A stretch of 64,000 nt of DNA from Anaerolineales bacterium (GCA_015075275.1 JABTUU010000002.1:1116001-1180000), one strand, 5' to 3'. Shown: positions 42,864-52,808, counted from the stretch's first letter. The notes: a model not told the origin generated them from the letters alone. Numbers and translations: made by a program.

Positions 42864-44230
42864 AGTTCTCCCGACGCGCCCCACTGCTTCAACGTCTCTT
42901 GATATTGCGGGTTGTCATAACGGCTCAACAAAAACGCGGGCGCGTAACTCGGCAACTCGGCGCCGACGATATGTTTCGCCAGCAAATCGGACGCGCCGCA
43001 GGACGACATCATTCCAAAGCCGCCCAGTCCGCCGATGATATACGCGCCCTCGACAGCGAGCGGCCCGATCAACGCGCGATTCTCTTTTGTGCGCGCGTAA
43101 TAACCGCCGTCAATAAACGGCTTGGGGATTTGATTGAAATATGTTGAAAGACCGGGGATGACCGCCGCCATTCCCCGCAACGCGACTTCGGGCAGTTGCG
43201 GATCAAGCGGAACGGGGAAAGTTGGTTCGACCGCTTCGGCGTTGTGATACACCCATTGCAAGAGGATCATGTCGCCTTCGCCTTCGGGTCGTCCATGCAC
43301 ACCGGAGGGAAGTTCACTCGTCAGCCATTTCGTTTCATCCGACTCTGCCAGCGCCTCCCTTTCATCATCCGACCACGACAGCGCGACCGGGTCGTTCCAG
43401 ATGAGCAATCCCATCTCGCGCGGAAAGACATGCCGCGAATCATTGAATATTGTTTTGAGATGGAGCTCGTTATGAATGGGAATGTCTATGCCGATCATCC
43501 TTCCCACTTGCTTTTGCATCGGACCTGCCGCGATGACAAAGTTTTGCGTGGAAATTGTTTGTTCACCGCCGTTCATCCCCACTTTCACCGATTTGATTCT
43601 GTTTCCCTCCACTTCAACGCTTTCCACTTTTCCTTTGATCAGTTGCACACCGCACTCTAACCCCTTTTCCAACATATACATGCCGAACTGCTGCGCGGCG
43701 AACCATCCGCACCGACGCGCGTGGAGCAGAGCAACCGTCCGTTCGGTGAGATGCGGAAAATATTTGCGGATCAAACTCTGGTCGAGGAATAAGTCCGCGC
43801 CCGTTGGCGCGTCGGCGAGACCATGCTGAGTAACCGGAGTGTATGCCGAGTCGTTCGATGCGCCGCGATGAATCCGCAGTTCGCCCGCGCCGAGGCGCGA
43901 GATCTCCTCCGCGCTGGCAGTCATGGACTTAGCTCGTTCCGGGTCAGCCGTCGCAAATAAATATCCGTAGCGGTGCATGGGCAAACGCGCGGGCGACTCG
44001 TTGTGGAGCGTGTCCATGAGGTCAATACTGCGGTTCATCAATCCCACCATCGCATCGCCGGGACCGGGCCACCAGTTGCGATAACACTCGGTGGATTTGT
44101 CGCTAGTCAGCGTGAGCGGCGGCAGAGGATCAACGATGACGATATTTTTCACGTTATGTTTCACCGCGAGTTGATAGGCGATTGCCGCGCCCGCCATCCC
44201 TGCGCCGCAGATAAGGATGTCGGCGTTCAT
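42860..44230 (-). CDS. FAD-dependent oxidoreductase (DAO family)
   Basis: A 456-residue enzyme. The N-terminal dinucleotide-binding motif is I-L-I-C-G-A-G-M-A-G-A-A-I-A, and the C-terminal FAD-contact region is G-A-Y-I-I-G-G-L-G-G-F-G-M-M. This architecture fits the D-amino-acid oxidase/sarcosine oxidase group, which oxidises amines or amino acids. The T-E-C-Y-R-N-W-W-P-G stretch may be part of the active site, but the substrate is not clear. It lies downstream of the aminotransferase gene on the same strand. Confidence 0.85.
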   Translation of the reverse strand: MNADILICGAGMAGAAIAYQLAVKHNVKNIVIVDPLPPLTLTSDKSTECYRNWWPGPGDAMVGLMNRSIDLMDTLHNESPARLPMHRYGYLFATADPERAKSMTASAEEISRLGAGELRIHRGASNDSAYTPVTQHGLADAPTGADLFLDQSLIRKYFPHLTERTVALLHARRCGWFAAQQFGMYMLEKGLECGVQLIKGKVESVEVEGNRIKSVKVGMNGGEQTISTQNFVIAAGPMQKQVGRMIGIDIPIHNELHLKTIFNDSRHVFPREMGLLIWNDPVALSWSDDEREALAESDETKWLTSELPSGVHGRPEGEGDMILLQWVYHNAEAVEPTFPVPLDPQLPEVALRGMAAVIPGLSTYFNQIPKPFIDGGYYARTKENRALIGPLAVEGAYIIGGLGGFGMMSSCGASDLLAKHIVGAELPSYAPAFLLSRYDNPQYQETLKQWGASGEL

Positions 44231-44339
44231 AGAGTGGGATTATATCGAGGATGTATTTTTAGGAGAAGGTGTGACAGACGGTGAAGCGGACCTTTTAAGA
44301 ACGAACTTGCGAGGTTGCTTCGTCAGCCGTTCGCTGTTT

Positions 44340-45521
44340 TTATCTTTGTTCTTCCGCCCATTCGACAATGCGTCTAAAGCCGATTTCCACGTCCTCGTCT
44401 GAAGCGGCGAGCGACATGCGGATGAATCCTGCGCCGTATTCGCCGAATGCGGAGCCGGGCACCAGACCGACGCTTTTTTCTTCCAGAATTTGCTCGCACA
44501 TTTCGATATCGCTCATCTTTAATGCGCGTAAATCGAGAAAGCCGTAGAAGGCGCCTTGCGGCGGCGTGAGGCGGACTCGATCGCTTTCCAACTCGGCGGA
44601 TAATTGCATAACGAGCGCGCGCCGCCGCGCGTATGCTTTGCGCATCTGTGCGACTTCTTGTTGCACACCCGAATCCGTCAATGCGAATGCCGCTGCTTTC
44701 TGAATGAAAGGCGCCACGCAGGTGATCGAGTTTTGTCCCGCTTTGATCGCGTTTTGAATCACGCGCGCCGGCGCGGCAAGGAAGCCGATCCGCCAGCCGG
44801 TCATGGCGTATGTTTTTGAAAGACTCTGGATGATAAGCGTCCGTTCTTTTGCGCCTTCCACCGCCGCCAGCGAGAGCGGCTTTTCGCCAAAATAGAGGCT
44901 GTCATACACTTCGTCCGAGACGACCCATAGATCGTGCGCTTTGGCAAAGTCTTGCAGTTTTCGTAGATACTCTTGCGAAGGGACGACGCCTGTCGGGTTA
45001 GAGGGATAGTTCACTACAATAGCGCGCGTCTTTGAAGTGACCGCTCGTTCCCACGAGTCGAATGAGGGGAGGAAGCCGTCTTCGGCGGGAGCGGGGATGC
45101 GGATCACTTTAGCGCGCAACATCATCGCAAGATTAACATGCGTGGGCCAAGATGGGTCCGGAACGAGGACCTCGTCGCCCGGATTCAAGATTGATTGCAA
45201 CGCCGAGAAATACGCGTGAACGCCGCCGTGCGTGACAATGATCTCAGAGGCGGCGTCATATGAAATTTCCTCATCGCGGAGCAGTTTGCTGGCGATAGCA
45301 GAGAGCAGGTCTGATCTGCCGCGCGAAGGTCCGTAATGAGTGAGCCCTTCTTGCAGTGCGCGATAAGCGACCTCGATGACGGCTTGCGATGTGGCGAAGT
45401 CCGGGTCGCCTTGCTGTAGCCCGACGATCTTCTGCCCGCTTGCTTTGAGCGCGGCAATGCGGTCTCCCATCGCTACGGTCGGCGACTGACGGAATTGTTC
45501 GAATTGTTCGTTGAGATTCAT
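44340..45521 (-). CDS. Class I/II aminotransferase (aspartate aminotransferase-like)
   Basis: A 393-residue PLP enzyme of fold type I. The PLP lysine lies in S-L-S-K-T-Y-A-M-T-G-W-R-I-G; N-Y-P-S-N-P-T-G and the C-terminal R-M-S-L-A are typical of the AspC group. It transfers amino groups between an amino acid and 2-oxoglutarate. Substrate choice cannot be read with confidence. It is followed by the FAD oxidoreductase gene after about 110 bases that show no feature. Confidence 0.9.
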   Translation of the reverse strand: MNLNEQFEQFRQSPTVAMGDRIAALKASGQKIVGLQQGDPDFATSQAVIEVAYRALQEGLTHYGPSRGRSDLLSAIASKLLRDEEISYDAASEIIVTHGGVHAYFSALQSILNPGDEVLVPDPSWPTHVNLAMMLRAKVIRIPAPAEDGFLPSFDSWERAVTSKTRAIVVNYPSNPTGVVPSQEYLRKLQDFAKAHDLWVVSDEVYDSLYFGEKPLSLAAVEGAKERTLIIQSLSKTYAMTGWRIGFLAAPARVIQNAIKAGQNSITCVAPFIQKAAAFALTDSGVQQEVAQMRKAYARRRALVMQLSAELESDRVRLTPPQGAFYGFLDLRALKMSDIEMCEQILEEKSVGLVPGSAFGEYGAGFIRMSLAASDEDVEIGFRRIVEWAEEQR

Positions 45522-45570
45522 GGTGCGCCTCTATCTGAAAACAGCCCTCGCGCAAGCGAGGGCTGAAAGT

Positions 45571-46095
45571 TTACCCTAAGGCTTCTTTAGCGGCTTGAAT
45601 AACTTCGTCGTAATTAGGCTCTTCGCCGAGAGTCGGCATGTATTTTACATAGGTCAATTTGCCGTCGCGTCCAACGATGAACACCGAGCGGCGTAGGTAG
45701 CGGCGTTCTTTGATCAGCGCGCCATATTTAATCCCAAATTCCGTGTCTAGTACGTCCGAAATGACCTTGACCTTGTCTACGCCTGCCGCTCCGCACCAAC
45801 GTTTTTGCGCCATGGGAAAGTCTGTGCTGATCGTGTAGATGACGATTTCTTCGCTAAGTTTGGCGGCTTCCACGTTGAAGCGCCGCGTTTCACGGTCGCA
45901 GACTTCGGTGTCAAGCGACGGCACCGCCGAGAGGATGATAACTTTTCCTTTCGATTCTTCCAGCGCGTTGATCGCTTCCCAGCCTGGTCCCGCCGAGGTG
46001 AAATGAGGCGCGGCTTCGCCGACTTTAACTTCTTCCCCTACAAGCGTGACGAATCGTTCTCCTATTTTGAATACATCAGGACGCATAGTAGCCAT
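45571..46095 (-). CDS. tpx: Thiol peroxidase Tpx (atypical 2-Cys peroxiredoxin)
   Basis: A 174-residue peroxiredoxin. The peroxidatic Cys is in P-S-L-D-T-E-V-C-D and the resolving Cys in F-P-M-A-Q-K-R-W-C-G, the spacing of the Tpx subfamily. It reduces hydroperoxides with thioredoxin. GGAG lies eight bases before the ATG. It diverges from the T-box/trpB2 unit. Confidence 0.94.
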   Translation of the reverse strand: MATMRPDVFKIGERFVTLVGEEVKVGEAAPHFTSAGPGWEAINALEESKGKVIILSAVPSLDTEVCDRETRRFNVEAAKLSEEIVIYTISTDFPMAQKRWCGAAGVDKVKVISDVLDTEFGIKYGALIKERRYLRRSVFIVGRDGKLTYVKYMPTLGEEPNYDEVIQAAKEALG

Positions 46096-46213
46096 ATGAT
46101 CTTCTCCAGTAAGTTAATTAAGCGTATTGTACTTGATTTCTCTGCAAGCGCGCTGTCGCATCGAGGTATGATTCGGGAGCGTTGAGACGCTGCCTTTTGC
46201 AGACGCTCGCGCC

Positions 46214-46241
46214 TTGACAAATCTTATCATCGGCATATAAT
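46214..46241 (+). promoter_or_regulatory. Consensus sigma-70 promoter of the T-box leader
   Basis: A perfect TTGACA (46214-46219) and a perfect TATAAT (46236-46241) are separated by 16 bases. Transcription would begin near 46248, just ahead of the T-box Stem I. Confidence 0.85.
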
Positions 46242-46260
46242 CGCTTCATATTATAAAACT

Positions 46261-46597
46261 GCGATGAGGACGAGTACGCGCAAGTACGACGGTATTAGAG
46301 AGCAGGCGGTATGCGGTGAAAGCCCTGCCCGAAACGACAGCGCCGAATGGACCTCGGAGTGCAAAGCGAAAGCGCCGCGGCGCGAGTAACAGCGACGGGA
46401 ACTGCGCCCGTTACCCAAGCAGAGTTTCTTAGCAGGATAGCCAACTATCCGCTAGTAAACTACAAGAGTGAAGCTGGCTTTTTCCCCTGTTGCATCACCG
46501 ACAGGGATTTTTCGTTAAAGCGGAGGAGTCGGCTTAATTCGGGTGGCACCACGGATTTTACGTTCGTCCCGTTATTTGGGACGAACGTATTTTTTTA
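46261..46597 (+). ncRNA. T-box riboswitch, tryptophan specifier (TGG)
   Basis: The leader has the parts of a T-box in order. Stem I begins GATGAGGACGAGTACG; its distal region contains GCGGTGAAAGCC; the specifier region reads GAA-TGG-ACC with the codon TGG at 46348-46350; the T-box motif GGGTGGCACCACGG is at 46541-46554. The terminator ACGTTCGTCCC/GGGACGAACGT (46560-46588) ends in a T-run. Uncharged tRNA-Trp should favour the antiterminator and allow transcription into trpB2. Confidence 0.93.
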
Positions 46598-46687
46598 TCC
46601 GCGAGGAGGTCGCCATGCACATGTGAACGTATTCTATATTTGCGTCGTTAGCCTATGATTTCAAATTGTATTCCAGGAGAAAAACTC

Positions 46688-48061
46688 ATGTCCGAACAAA
46701 CTCGTTTCAATTTATCGCAAGCCGAGCTACCCAAATTTTGGTACAACATTAATGCCGACAGCCCTGTCGCGCCTGCGCCAGTGTTGCATCCTGGCACGTT
46801 TGAGCCTGTTACGCCCGATTTCTTGTCTGTGTTGTTCCCGATGGATTTAATTCTACAGGAGATCAGCGCCGAACGGTATATCGAAATTCCGCAAGAAGTG
46901 CGCGAGATCTACAAGTTGTGGAGACCGACGCCGCTCATCCGCGCCGCGCGGCTGGAGAAAGCGCTGGGTACATCTGCGCACATTTACTATAAATATGAAG
47001 GCTCTTCGCCGGTCGGCAGCCATAAGCCGAACACGGCTGTTGCGCAAGCCTTCTACAATAAGAGCACCGGCGTGCGCGCCATGACCACTGAAACTGGCGC
47101 GGGGCAGTGGGGCACGTCGCTGGCGATGGCGTGCAATTACTTTGGGCTCGACCTAGAAGTGTATATGGTCAAAGTTTCATATAATCAGAAGCCCTATCGC
47201 CGTATTTTCATGGAGACCTTCGGCGCGCAAGTGTACGCCAGCCCGACCGATCAAACTAATTATGGGCGCGCGCTGTTAGAGAAAGATCCCCAGAATCCCG
47301 GTTCGCTCGGCATCGCCATTTCGGAAGCGGTCGAAGCCGCCGCGTCGTCCAATGGGAAGAAGAAGTATGGTCTCGGCTCGGTGTTGAATCATGTCTTACT
47401 GCATCAAACGGTTATCGGAGAGGAATCGCTCAAGCAGATGGATCTTGCGGGAGAATATCCCGACGTGGTTATCGGTTGCGCAGGCGGCGGCTCAAACTTC
47501 GCGGGAATCGCGTTCCCCTTCTTGCGCGAGAACCTCAAGGATGGACAGCGCACGCGTCTATTGGCGGTCGAACCGACAGCGACTCCTTCGTTAACAAAAG
47601 GAGTCTACGCTTTTGATTACGGCGACACCGCGCAAATGGCGCCGATCGTTAAGATGCACACGCTCGGGCATACCTTCATGCCGCCTGAGATTCACGCGGG
47701 CGGATTGCGCTACCATGGTATGGCTCCCACGCTTTCCGCGTTATACGATGCTGGTTTGGTCGAAGCGAAAGCGGTCAAGCAACGCGCCGCCTTTGAAGCG
47801 GCAATTCAGTTCGCTAAAACGGAGGGCATCATCCCTGCGCCGGAGAGCGCGCATGCTATCCGCGCCGCGATTGACGAGGCATTGGATGCGAAAGAGAAAG
47901 GTGAGAAGCGTGTCATTCTTTTCAATTTGTCGGGACATGGGCATTTCGATATGGTCGCTTACGAGAAGTATCTACGCGATGAATTAGTGGATTACGAGTA
48001 TCCTGCCGCCGCAGTAGAAGAGGCTATGCAACACCTGCCGCGGGTTACGGCGTTTGCCTAG
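46688..48061 (+). CDS. trpB: Tryptophan synthase beta chain, TrpB2 type
   Basis: A 457-residue PLP enzyme of fold type II. Start ATG 46688 is set by AGGAG (46676-46680). The PLP lysine is in E-G-S-S-P-V-G-S-H-K-P-N-T-A and the phosphate-binding glycine loop in G-C-A-G-G-G-S-N-F. The long N-terminal extension and the R-P-T-P-L-I-R-A motif mark the TrpB2 subgroup, which often works without TrpA. It condenses indole with serine. The Trp T-box upstream supports a true role in tryptophan supply. Confidence 0.94.
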   Translation: MSEQTRFNLSQAELPKFWYNINADSPVAPAPVLHPGTFEPVTPDFLSVLFPMDLILQEISAERYIEIPQEVREIYKLWRPTPLIRAARLEKALGTSAHIYYKYEGSSPVGSHKPNTAVAQAFYNKSTGVRAMTTETGAGQWGTSLAMACNYFGLDLEVYMVKVSYNQKPYRRIFMETFGAQVYASPTDQTNYGRALLEKDPQNPGSLGIAISEAVEAAASSNGKKKYGLGSVLNHVLLHQTVIGEESLKQMDLAGEYPDVVIGCAGGGSNFAGIAFPFLRENLKDGQRTRLLAVEPTATPSLTKGVYAFDYGDTAQMAPIVKMHTLGHTFMPPEIHAGGLRYHGMAPTLSALYDAGLVEAKAVKQRAAFEAAIQFAKTEGIIPAPESAHAIRAAIDEALDAKEKGEKRVILFNLSGHGHFDMVAYEKYLRDELVDYEYPAAAVEEAMQHLPRVTAFA

Positions 48062-48075
48062 CGAGCTTTGATTTT

Positions 48076-48111
48076 GCAAAAGCGGCACGAGGACTCTCGT
48101 GCCGCTTTTGC
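48076..48111. terminator. Bidirectional terminator between trpB2 and zwf
   Basis: A perfect 16-bp stem, GCAAAAGCGGCACGAG with its complement, closes a four-base loop. T-rich tracts on both sides allow it to end transcription of trpB2 and of the convergent zwf. Confidence 0.85.
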
Positions 48112-48152
48112 GTTTATCTATTTTTCGCCCGACTTTGGGTAAGCGTTCAATT

Positions 48153-49565
48153 TTATCGCTGCAAAGATGGGTTGTGCCAGCCGCTGCCTTTGGCAATAAG
48201 CGCGTTCGCTTCTTCAGGACCCCAGCCGCCTCGTTTGTAGGGAAGCGCGCGCGGATGTTTCTTAAGCGCAGGTTCTACGACTGCCCAAGCCGCTTCCGTT
48301 GCATCTTCACGCGAAAAGAGTGTGCGGTCGCCGGAGATGGCGTCCCCCAACAAACGTTCGTACGGCGATTGTTCGCCCGGCTCCTCTTCGATGACGAAGA
48401 GTTCTTTTTGTTCGCCGATAAACTCTTTGCCTTTTGCTTTGATGCGCGCCGCCAACCCAATAGCGGAGTGCGGAGCAAGCTGAAAGCGCAGATAATTAGA
48501 CCCGTCGCTAGCATGCGGCGAATCATAAAAGAGTTTTTGCGGAGGCGGTTTTAATTCGACCACTACCTCGTTGACGCTTTCGGCAAGATATTTACCCGAA
48601 CGCAAATACCACGGAACGCCTTCCCAGCGCCACGAGTCGATGAAGAGACGCAGGGCGCAAAATGTTTCCACGTCGGAATCTTTTGCCACGCCGGCTTCAT
48701 TTCGATAGCCCTCGTATTGTCCCCGGATCAGATCGGCGGGAGCAAGCGGACGCATGGCGCGGAAGACCTTAACTTTTTCAGTCTGCACGGCGTCGGAGTT
48801 TTGATCCGTCGGCGGTTCCATCGCCAGCAGCGCCACAATTTGGAAGAGATGATTCTCGATTACGTCGCGCAGGCAGCCGACGGTCTCGTAGAAAGCGCCG
48901 CGCGTCTTCACGCCAAAATTTTCAGCCAATGTAATTTGCACGCTGGAAATGTAATTTCGATTCCAGATGGGCTCCAAAAACGAGTTGGCGAAGCGAAAAT
49001 AGAGGATGTTCATGATCGCTTCCTTGCCGAGATAGTGATCAATGCGGAAGATCGCGTCTTCTGGGAAGACCGAATGTGCGACGCGGTTGAGTTCCTGCGC
49101 TGAGGCAAGGTCGCGTCCGAACGGCTTTTCGACGATAACGCGCGCGCCTTTAGCAAGACCGGCGGTTCCTAGTCCTTGGATAACATTTTCAAAGAGCGAC
49201 GGCGGAATGGCGAGATAATGCGCCGGGCGTTGAGCGCCGCCTAGCGTTTCTTTGATGGACGAGAAAGTTTCCTGCCGGTTATAGTCTCCGCTGACATAGC
49301 GCAACAGCGAGAGGAGTTTTTCGAAGGCTTGCCGATCGTCAATTCCGCCTTCGCGCTGCAGGCTGTCTGTGATGCGCGCGCGCAACTGTTCCAACGTCCA
49401 CTTCTCTAATGCGACGCCGACGATGGGAATGGTCAGCGCGCCGCGTTTGACCAGCGCATACAAAGCGGGGATGATCATTTTGTAGGCGAGATCGCCGGTG
49501 ACGCCAAAGAGCGCCAGCGCGTCAGAGCGGATCGTCTGTCTGTTGTCAATTTCCATAGTATTCAT
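48153..49565 (-). CDS. zwf: Glucose-6-phosphate dehydrogenase
   Basis: A 470-residue enzyme from ATG 49565; the longer frame from TTG 49589 would overlap the preceding stop. The nucleotide-binding motif is [10 protein letters not shown] and the active-site signature is R-I-D-H-Y-L-G-K-E. It oxidises glucose 6-phosphate with NADP(+) in the oxidative pentose phosphate pathway. It follows the HAD hydrolase gene by about 20 bases, so the two form an operon. Confidence 0.95.
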   Translation of the reverse strand: MNTMEIDNRQTIRSDALALFGVTGDLAYKMIIPALYALVKRGALTIPIVGVALEKWTLEQLRARITDSLQREGGIDDRQAFEKLLSLLRYVSGDYNRQETFSSIKETLGGAQRPAHYLAIPPSLFENVIQGLGTAGLAKGARVIVEKPFGRDLASAQELNRVAHSVFPEDAIFRIDHYLGKEAIMNILYFRFANSFLEPIWNRNYISSVQITLAENFGVKTRGAFYETVGCLRDVIENHLFQIVALLAMEPPTDQNSDAVQTEKVKVFRAMRPLAPADLIRGQYEGYRNEAGVAKDSDVETFCALRLFIDSWRWEGVPWYLRSGKYLAESVNEVVVELKPPPQKLFYDSPHASDGSNYLRFQLAPHSAIGLAARIKAKGKEFIGEQKELFVIEEEPGEQSPYERLLGDAISGDRTLFSREDATEAAWAVVEPALKKHPRALPYKRGGWGPEEANALIAKGSGWHNPSLQR

Positions 49566-49585
49566 GGTCTTTATTATACTCACCG

Positions 49586-50212
49586 TCAATAAGGCAGCGA
49601 GAGTCCGAACGCCTCCAGCGTTTTTCGCGTCGTTTTGTGATCTTTATGGATGATGCCGTGAATCCCCAATCCTTGGGCGACTTCGACGAACAAAGGGCGA
49701 TCGTCAATATACATGACCTGCTCTGGGCTTGCCTGTGCAATGTCCAGCGCCATGCGGTAGATGTCGGCGTCGGGCTTGCGAAGATGGACATACGAGGAGG
49801 AAACGAAGAAATCTATAAACGCGCTTAACTGAAATTTCCGCACCCGATATGCGTTGAGTTCGCGCCCTTCGTTGCTGACGACAGCGACGCGAAGACGATA
49901 TTGTTCTTTGAGACCTTTCATCAATTCGATCATATCTGGGAATGGCTGCGATTGTGCGTACATGAAGCTTTTAAATTCTTCGCGCGAGAAGGAATGTTTT
50001 TCGTAAAAGACCACTCGATTCAAGTAGTCGTCCAGACTAAGTTTGCCCTCTTCGTAAGTATCGAAGGTCAGGTGATGACGTTCGTCCATCTCGGCGTAAT
50101 CCAAGTGAAATTTGTCGGCTGCGCGAACTCGCGCATCGCGATCCCATCCGTTCGTTAATAGAACGCCGCCGATATCCAGAAATAGAGTTGTAATGGGGGA
50201 AAGAGCGGTCAT
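49586..50212 (-). CDS. HAD-family hydrolase
   Basis: A 208-residue phosphatase-like protein. Motif I is L-F-L-D-I-G-G-V-L, motif II is V-V-S-N-E, the Lys of motif III is in H-L-R-K-P-D and motif IV is Y-I-D-D-R. In motif I the second Asp is Gly (D-I-G), as in epoxide-hydrolase-N/YihX-type members. It could act on a sugar phosphate, which would fit its operon with zwf, but the substrate is not known. Confidence 0.88.
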   Translation of the reverse strand: MTALSPITTLFLDIGGVLLTNGWDRDARVRAADKFHLDYAEMDERHHLTFDTYEEGKLSLDDYLNRVVFYEKHSFSREEFKSFMYAQSQPFPDMIELMKGLKEQYRLRVAVVSNEGRELNAYRVRKFQLSAFIDFFVSSSYVHLRKPDADIYRMALDIAQASPEQVMYIDDRPLFVEVAQGLGIHGIIHKDHKTTRKTLEAFGLSLPY

Positions 50213-50675
50213 GGCGCGGTCCTTTTACAGTTGATATTCTTTTCGTTTGTCCTTCTTACGCTTCGTGCGCAGAGGAGATAGAGCAAAGCGAAAGAGAATA
50301 CAGCGCCGCTAAAGCGCGGCTGATTGATTTGCGTATTGTAATCCCTGATAAATAAAATACGGGTACGAATTAAGAGACTCTCTGAGAATTGCTGTGATTA
50401 AACCTTTTCGGACCCGGAGTTCACGGTTTAACACAGACAAAACACAGATTTTTTAAGTCCTTCCGCGAGGTTCAGCGCGCCGAATCATGAAAAGCCCTAA
50501 AACCCAATTAAGTTTTGAGACTCCTAGTCAGATTACAATGGCGCGAGCGAGAATAATTTTGAGGCGGACGAAAATTCGGACAAAATGAGCGCTGGCGGGA
50601 TTGCGAATAAAACCCTAAATAACCAGCGTAGATCGTATTGAGAATCGGGTTTCGCAGCGGATCGATTTATTTTGA
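50213..50675. other. Intergenic region without recognisable gene
   Basis: This AT-rich stretch of 463 bases has no convincing reading frame. It contains an imperfect hairpin around 50308-50330 (CAGCGCCGC with GCGCGGCTG) and the phrase AACACAGACAAAACACAG (about 50432-50450), which recalls the ends of the GxxExxY cassette. It separates the zwf unit from the end of the signalling operon and may hold the zwf-operon promoter on the minus strand. Confidence 0.5.
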
Positions 50676-51533
50676 TTAACGTTTCCACATTTCGATGCGG
50701 CGGAACGATTCGATATATCCCATCTTGTAAAAACCTGGCAAGCAAGGATCGTTTTTTGAAATATTTTCAATCTGTGCATCGAGATTCGAATGCATATGGT
50801 GCAGATGTAAAAGTAGAGAATATGTCACGTCCGCTGGAGCGCCGCATTCGGCTTTGCAGGCAAACCGCGTGAGCGTGAATTTCCGACGCTGGTATACAAG
50901 CCAGCCGGAGCTTCTGTCAGATGAGGTCAGGCGCAGTCCTGAAACGTCTTCCACGTTCTGGAATGATTCGTATTGATTAGTCCAAGGTTGAGCGCCATCC
51001 TCTTGGCGGACCAGATCAAGAGATTCGATTCGATCTAGGCGCTTCCATTCCATTGCCACAGGCATTAGCGAATTTCCCGTTGGCGGTCGGCGAAGAATCA
51101 ACAGTTCGTTATTCTCGCGAAAACCTAATTTAAGGAACAATTGGTGGGCAGATAAATTGTTCTTGATCACCTCTAACATGACGAGCGGAATTTCCAGCCG
51201 AGTGGAATTTTCCAGTAGGCCGGTCATCAGCGCTTCGCCAGCCCCATGTCGCCGCGAAGTAGGAACAACCCCAAGTCGCGTGATCCAAGCGCGCTTCTCG
51301 CGAATTCCGAGCATTGCCACGCCTAAGAGCGCGCCATTCTGATCGGTTGCAACTAAAGAATGGGTTAAATTAACGTCATAGGTATGGATGTATTCTTCAA
51401 GACGCGCCTTTGTCATAGGCATCGGCACAATGTAATCTACGCGGGTTTGGTTATATATAGCCGTGAGCTCGTCCAGGGACATGTGGCTTGCGGGGATTAA
51501 CTTTACCCCGCTTATTATTGTAGTGAGCGACAT
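50676..51533 (-). CDS. GNAT-family acetyltransferase with C-terminal extension
   Basis: A 285-residue protein. The N-terminal half (about 10-150) is a GNAT domain with the acetyl-CoA loop V-V-P-T-S-R-R-H-G-A-G-E-A and the following L-F-L-K-L-G-F. The C-terminal half has no motif I know, but A-H-Q-L-F-L-K-L-G-F and the late F-Y-K-M-G-Y-I may indicate two GNAT copies, the second degenerate. It is the last gene of the signalling operon, 12 bases behind a receiver gene. Confidence 0.8.
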   Translation of the reverse strand: MSLTTIISGVKLIPASHMSLDELTAIYNQTRVDYIVPMPMTKARLEEYIHTYDVNLTHSLVATDQNGALLGVAMLGIREKRAWITRLGVVPTSRRHGAGEALMTGLLENSTRLEIPLVMLEVIKNNLSAHQLFLKLGFRENNELLILRRPPTGNSLMPVAMEWKRLDRIESLDLVRQEDGAQPWTNQYESFQNVEDVSGLRLTSSDRSSGWLVYQRRKFTLTRFACKAECGAPADVTYSLLLHLHHMHSNLDAQIENISKNDPCLPGFYKMGYIESFRRIEMWKR

Positions 51534-51545
51534 ATCGTCCCGCCT

Positions 51546-51911
51546 CTATTTTATAAATGAGGAGATCTGAGCGACAAACTCAACCACTGAAGTAACCGGT
51601 TTGGCAATATAACCGTCGCAACGATAACTTTGAATTAATTGTTGCGCAGTTTCTTTGGGCCAAGCGGTGAACGCCACAATAGGAGTGTGCAGAGTCTGCG
51701 GGTTAGCGCGCAACCAGCCCGCCAGCGTGAGACCATCGTGGTCTGGCAAACCTAAATCCAGTAAAATAAGAGCAGGCTCGTGATCTAGCGCCATCTGCAA
51801 GCCTGTTTCCGCATCGGCAGCATGAATCACTTCGTGTCCGCTGGAGGATAGAATTCTATCAGCCAGTTCGGCGTTATCGGGGATATCTTCGATTATTAGA
51901 ATCTTCGCCAT
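51546..51911 (-). CDS. Single-domain response regulator (third stand-alone receiver)
   Basis: A 121-residue receiver from ATG 51911; the longer frame to 51947 has no Shine-Dalgarno. It has the acidic pair in I-I-E-D, the acceptor Asp in I-L-L-D-L-G-L-P-D-H-D-G, Thr in A-F-T-A-W and Lys in Y-I-A-K-P. It carries no output domain, so it must act by protein contact or as a phosphate relay. A gap of 114 bases separates it from the receiver gene before it. Confidence 0.92.
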   Translation of the reverse strand: MAKILIIEDIPDNAELADRILSSSGHEVIHAADAETGLQMALDHEPALILLDLGLPDHDGLTLAGWLRANPQTLHTPIVAFTAWPKETAQQLIQSYRCDGYIAKPVTSVVEFVAQISSFIK

Positions 51912-52025
51912 ATAACAACTCTCAACTTGATTTTGAAAAAACGTCAAAGTCTGTATGTCAGCTCTTTTAGGCGTTATTTTGAAGAGCGAAATAATATAAA
52001 ACCCTCAACCTTAACGGTCGCGCTT

Positions 52026-52412
52026 TTACGAAGGAGCGGGTAAAAATGCCTCGACCCTTGCCCAGAGTTCGCGAATATTGATCGGCTTGGACATATATAC
52101 GTCGCATCCGGCTTCCAACGCCTTTTCGGCATCGCCTTTCAGCGCATTGGCTGTGATGGCGATGATCGGCGTATGCGCCAGCCGCGTTTTTTTACTGGCG
52201 CGTAGGCGGCGGGCAACTTCGTAACCGTCAATATCGGGAAGGTTGATATCCAACAGGATCAAACCTACGTCTTCCGTTTCCGCTATCGCGACGCCGTTTA
52301 TGCCGGTAGGCGAATCCAACAATTTGTACCCGCGCGATTCTAATGCGCGTTTGACGAGCATAGTATTGTCTGGGTTGTCCTCCACATAGAGAATAGTGCG
52401 CGTTTGTATCAC
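52026..52412 (-). CDS. Single-domain response regulator (second stand-alone receiver)
   Basis: A 128-residue receiver with Y-V-E-D-N at the acidic site, acceptor Asp in I-L-L-D-I-N-L-P-D-I-D-G-Y, Thr in A-I-T-A-N-A and Lys in Y-M-S-K-P-I. It is closely similar to the next receiver upstream, evidence of tandem duplication. Receivers of this kind in such loci are usually phosphorylated by a nearby hybrid or GAF-containing kinase. Confidence 0.94.
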   Translation of the reverse strand: MIQTRTILYVEDNPDNTMLVKRALESRGYKLLDSPTGINGVAIAETEDVGLILLDINLPDIDGYEVARRLRASKKTRLAHTPIIAITANALKGDAEKALEAGCDVYMSKPINIRELWARVEAFLPAPS

Positions 52413-52422
52413 GATCTCGTCC

Positions 52423-52806
52423 TCATACTTTCTTCTGAATTGACTCTTCTACTATTTTTAAAAGTTCTTGAATGTTAATGGGCTTCGATATATAGAAATT
52501 ACAGCCCGATTGGAGAATCTTTCGGTCGTCGCCTCGCATGGCGTTGGCGGTAATAGCGATAATAGGGATTTCAGCCAAACTTGCTTTTTTGCTGGCGCGT
52601 AATTGGCGGGCGACCTCATAGCCGTCAATGTCGGGAAGATTGATATCCAGCAAGATCAAGTCTATATCCTCGTTCTCAGCGAAGAAGATGCCTTGCAAGC
52701 CGGTGCGGGCTTCGATCAATGTGTAATTTTCAGATTGCAAGATGCGCCGGACCAGCGTCATATTGTCCGGGTGATCTTCAATATACAGCACGGTTGGAGA
52801 TGTCAT
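52423..52806 (-). CDS. Single-domain response regulator (first stand-alone receiver)
   Basis: A 127-residue receiver with Y-I-E-D-H-P-D-N at the acidic site, acceptor Asp in I-L-L-D-I-N-L-P-D-I-D-G-Y-E-V-A-R-Q, Thr in A-I-T-A-N-A and Lys in Y-I-S-K-P-I-N. It starts two bases after the stop of the PLP-receiver fusion, so the two are produced together, and it shares most of its core with the receiver gene that follows. Confidence 0.94.
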   Translation of the reverse strand: MTSPTVLYIEDHPDNMTLVRRILQSENYTLIEARTGLQGIFFAENEDIDLILLDINLPDIDGYEVARQLRASKKASLAEIPIIAITANAMRGDDRKILQSGCNFYISKPINIQELLKIVEESIQKKV

Positions 52807-52808
52807 GT

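Noticed and set aside
50308..50330. Terminator behind the signalling operon
   Set aside because: The hairpin has mismatches and no U-run and lies more than 300 bases beyond the last stop.
50533..50745. Short minus-strand frame in the gap next to the GNAT gene
   Set aside because: It overlaps the GNAT coding sequence out of frame and has no RBS or recognisable content.
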